64,000 nucleotides of DNA. Origin: Populus alba. Taxonomy: Eukaryota; Streptophyta; Magnoliopsida; Malpighiales; Salicaceae. Shown in pieces: positions 62,559 through 64,000 of the stretch (position 1 is the stretch's first letter; every line of letters begins with the position of its first letter). A program made the position numbers and the translations under genes. Location: positions 12,466,967 to 12,530,966 of the forward strand of contig NC_133299.1 in assembly GCF_005239225.2 (NCBI RefSeq). Direction: 5' to 3'. The notes below the pieces were generated by a model. It did no database searches. It saw nothing but the letters and a program-made list of their open reading frames with translations, and had not been told where the DNA came from.

Positions 62559-63887
62559 TCAATCTTTCCAAAGCCTTGGACCGTCATATGCTGAGATCTC
62601 ATTAATTCCATCTCTGATCAACCCAAAAAACCGATGGAATTCATTTCTAGTCATTGGCTCACCGTCTGCTATTTGTTGGGCTATACCTCTTAATCCTAAA
62701 GCATAATTCTTGGCATCATCTGCTTGTACATGATAGCGCATAGCTTCAGAAGCCCAACATTCTGCTTCTCTTTCTGCATTTTCTTTTTCTGATGATAAGG
62801 TCTGCTCAATAGAAAGCAAATGTTCCACCCGCTCATCTAAATTGGCAATTATTACATCTTGACTTCGGCAAAGTTCCTGAAGTGATTCATTCGTCTCTTC
62901 CAACTTCAATACCATTTCCTCAGCTTTTGATGCTCTTCCAATCCATCTCTTCATGCTAACATCTTGCCTCTTCTTATCCTCTGACAAAAGTACATATTTT
63001 TCTTGTAGTTGCTGGAACTTAAGTTGTTGTTGTTGTAGTTGAGCTAACAAATCATCCTTTTCTTTTCTTGTGTTAGCCAAAGCTTTTTCTTGAGTGATTA
63101 GATTAGATTCTAACCTTCTTCTTTTAGCCCCTAACTCTTCCACTTCAGCATTCAAACTTAGGTTGTAAGATTCTTGTTGGGCGCGAACTTCTTCGTATAT
63201 GTCTTCAGCAGACTGAATCAAAGACCTCGGTGGCCCTTCAAAAGGAGGAACTCTGTACCCTTTCCCTCTCGTCTTTTGCCATATCGGATACCCTTTAGTT
63301 GTTTTTCCTTCTACTCTCTTAGCAGAAGTAACCCTACCAGGATGTTTCCATGCCTTCTTCACTGACTCTAATAATTTCTTCGAGGTCTTGAAATCTTCAT
63401 AAAATGTTGCCATTTCGGTAGTCCTTGGAATAAACTGCTCAAATCCAAACTGTCGCAAAACCATGTTGGGACAATAACTAATACAACAACGGGCTCCTAT
63501 CAACGGAACCCATAGGTACTCACCACAGTATGCCAGATAAGATTTGAAGTAAGAGTATCGACTCCTCCAATGAAACTGAGATTTACTTAAACTTCGAAAC
63601 ATTGATTCCCATGTGGATCTTCCTACTTCATGCAAATGTTTTTCAGTGAAATTCTCCAACTTAGAATAAAGATGCCATGGGGTACCGATCAAACCTGAAA
63701 TCTTCCCCTCAATCATATGACTTACAGTCCAGACAAACAACAACTGCAAACAACATCTTAAACGACCCCTTCCAGCTTTTCTACAATAATTTAGGGATGA
63801 GAAGGTTTCTGCCAATATTGCTGCAGCAGGGTTGATTTTAAGGGTCACCACACTTTTAAATACATTAACAGCCTCAAAATCGATCAT
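62559..63887 (-). CDS. Tat/Ogre ORF1 (extra ORF upstream of gag), probably missing its N-terminus
   Basis: A 442-codon frame. The first 170 residues resemble the plant domain of unknown function (DUF7745 type) found in ORF1 of Ogre-like elements: NPAAAILAETFSSLNYC, FVWTVSHM, W.PLIGARCCISYCPNMVLR and RQFGFEQFIPRT. Residues about 225-400 are Gln/Glu/Lys-rich and form a long coiled coil. Function is unknown in the family. The frame starts only two codons after a TAA stop, and the region normally upstream in such proteins is not in frame here, so the N-terminal part is likely lost or shifted. The remaining 113 bp to the window edge hold another short open frame (minus) that I cannot assign. Confidence 0.75.
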   Translation of the reverse strand: MIDFEAVNVFKSVVTLKINPAAAILAETFSSLNYCRKAGRGRLRCCLQLLFVWTVSHMIEGKISGLIGTPWHLYSKLENFTEKHLHEVGRSTWESMFRSLSKSQFHWRSRYSYFKSYLAYCGEYLWVPLIGARCCISYCPNMVLRQFGFEQFIPRTTEMATFYEDFKTSKKLLESVKKAWKHPGRVTSAKRVEGKTTKGYPIWQKTRGKGYRVPPFEGPPRSLIQSAEDIYEEVRAQQESYNLSLNAEVEELGAKRRRLESNLITQEKALANTRKEKDDLLAQLQQQQLKFQQLQEKYVLLSEDKKRQDVSMKRWIGRASKAEEMVLKLEETNESLQELCRSQDVIIANLDERVEHLLSIEQTLSSEKENAEREAECWASEAMRYHVQADDAKNYALGLRGIAQQIADGEPMTRNEFHRFFGLIRDGINEISAYDGPRLWKD

Positions 63888-64000
63888 CTCCTGTTAAATA
63901 TGGCTTCTAGTACATTCCAAAACCAACCCTGGCTATTTCCTCGTTTAGTCGCTTGTGCTTTTGCTAGTTGACAATCTATTTGAGTAATCCAAGCAAAATT

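Larger units (their letters stand above)
49179..64000 (-). mobile_element. Large Tat/Ogre-lineage Ty3/gypsy retrotransposon, truncated by the window end
   Basis: Reading on the minus strand from the right edge: ORF1 (63887-62559), gag-protease (62241-58891), a predicted intron (58894-58650), pol (58649-55199), an antisense extra ORF (52630-53174, plus strand), two tandem-repeat arrays, the polypurine tract (51587-51574) and the 3' LTR (51573-49179). An extra ORF upstream of gag, a second RNase H after the native one, a pro-RT intron and a very long body are the known hallmarks of Ogre-type elements. The 5' LTR and primer-binding site would lie beyond 64000. Five in-frame stops and a lost integrase catalytic residue mean this copy is not autonomous. 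Confidence 0.93.

Overview
This is a plant nuclear window, AT-rich, with intron-containing genes and many transposable-element remnants. The three recognisable protein genes are typical of flowering plants, and the repeat style suggests a woody eudicot such as Populus or Salix. That genus-level guess is inference; no search was possible. Nothing bacterial (operon, CRISPR, riboswitch) is present.

Layout of the left third. At the left edge is a possible first exon of a minus-strand gene (126-255), then a complete tRNA-Glu(CTC) gene (644-716). Next come two probable solo LTRs, at 1694-3404 and 5086-6918. Both are in minus orientation, with terminal inverted repeats and a TATA box. AT-rich intergenic DNA follows. 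The plastid acetyl-CoA carboxylase alpha-carboxyltransferase gene (12124-16641, plus, 10 coding exons, 760 aa) converges on an intronless DET2-type steroid 5-alpha-reductase gene (17738-18511, minus, 257 aa).

Middle. From 18.6 to 32.3 kb there is AT-rich DNA and transposon debris. It holds a LINE-like repeat region (about 23.1-27.8 kb) interrupted by a roughly 1.9-kb nested insertion, a MITE-like element near 28.8-29.5 kb and an LTR fragment near 30.3-30.8 kb. The bifunctional mRNA capping enzyme gene occupies 32824-43217 (plus, 17 coding exons, 678 aa, RNA triphosphatase plus guanylyltransferase). A 0.9-kb hAT-like non-autonomous element lies 1 kb downstream (44178-45080).

Right end. A plus-strand gypsy-type remnant (about 47.2-49.18 kb) is interrupted by a very large Tat/Ogre-lineage Ty3/gypsy retrotransposon on the minus strand. 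This runs from 49179 past the window end. Its 3' LTR (2.4 kb), polypurine tract, tandem repeats, antisense extra ORF, pol (RT, RNase H, second RNase H, integrase), a predicted pro-RT intron, gag-protease and the upstream ORF1 can all be placed. It has decayed through five in-frame stop codons and loss of the integrase catalytic glutamate, yet gag-pro and pol keep their reading frames over their whole length.

The host genes act in separate processes: plastid fatty-acid synthesis, brassinosteroid synthesis, mRNA capping and translation. I see no new multi-gene system. The most unusual material is in the Tat/Ogre element: a TATA-driven antisense ORF preceded by palindromic tandem repeats, an LTR promoter preceded by a 209-bp tandem duplication, and hairpins at matching positions in two LTRs of the family.
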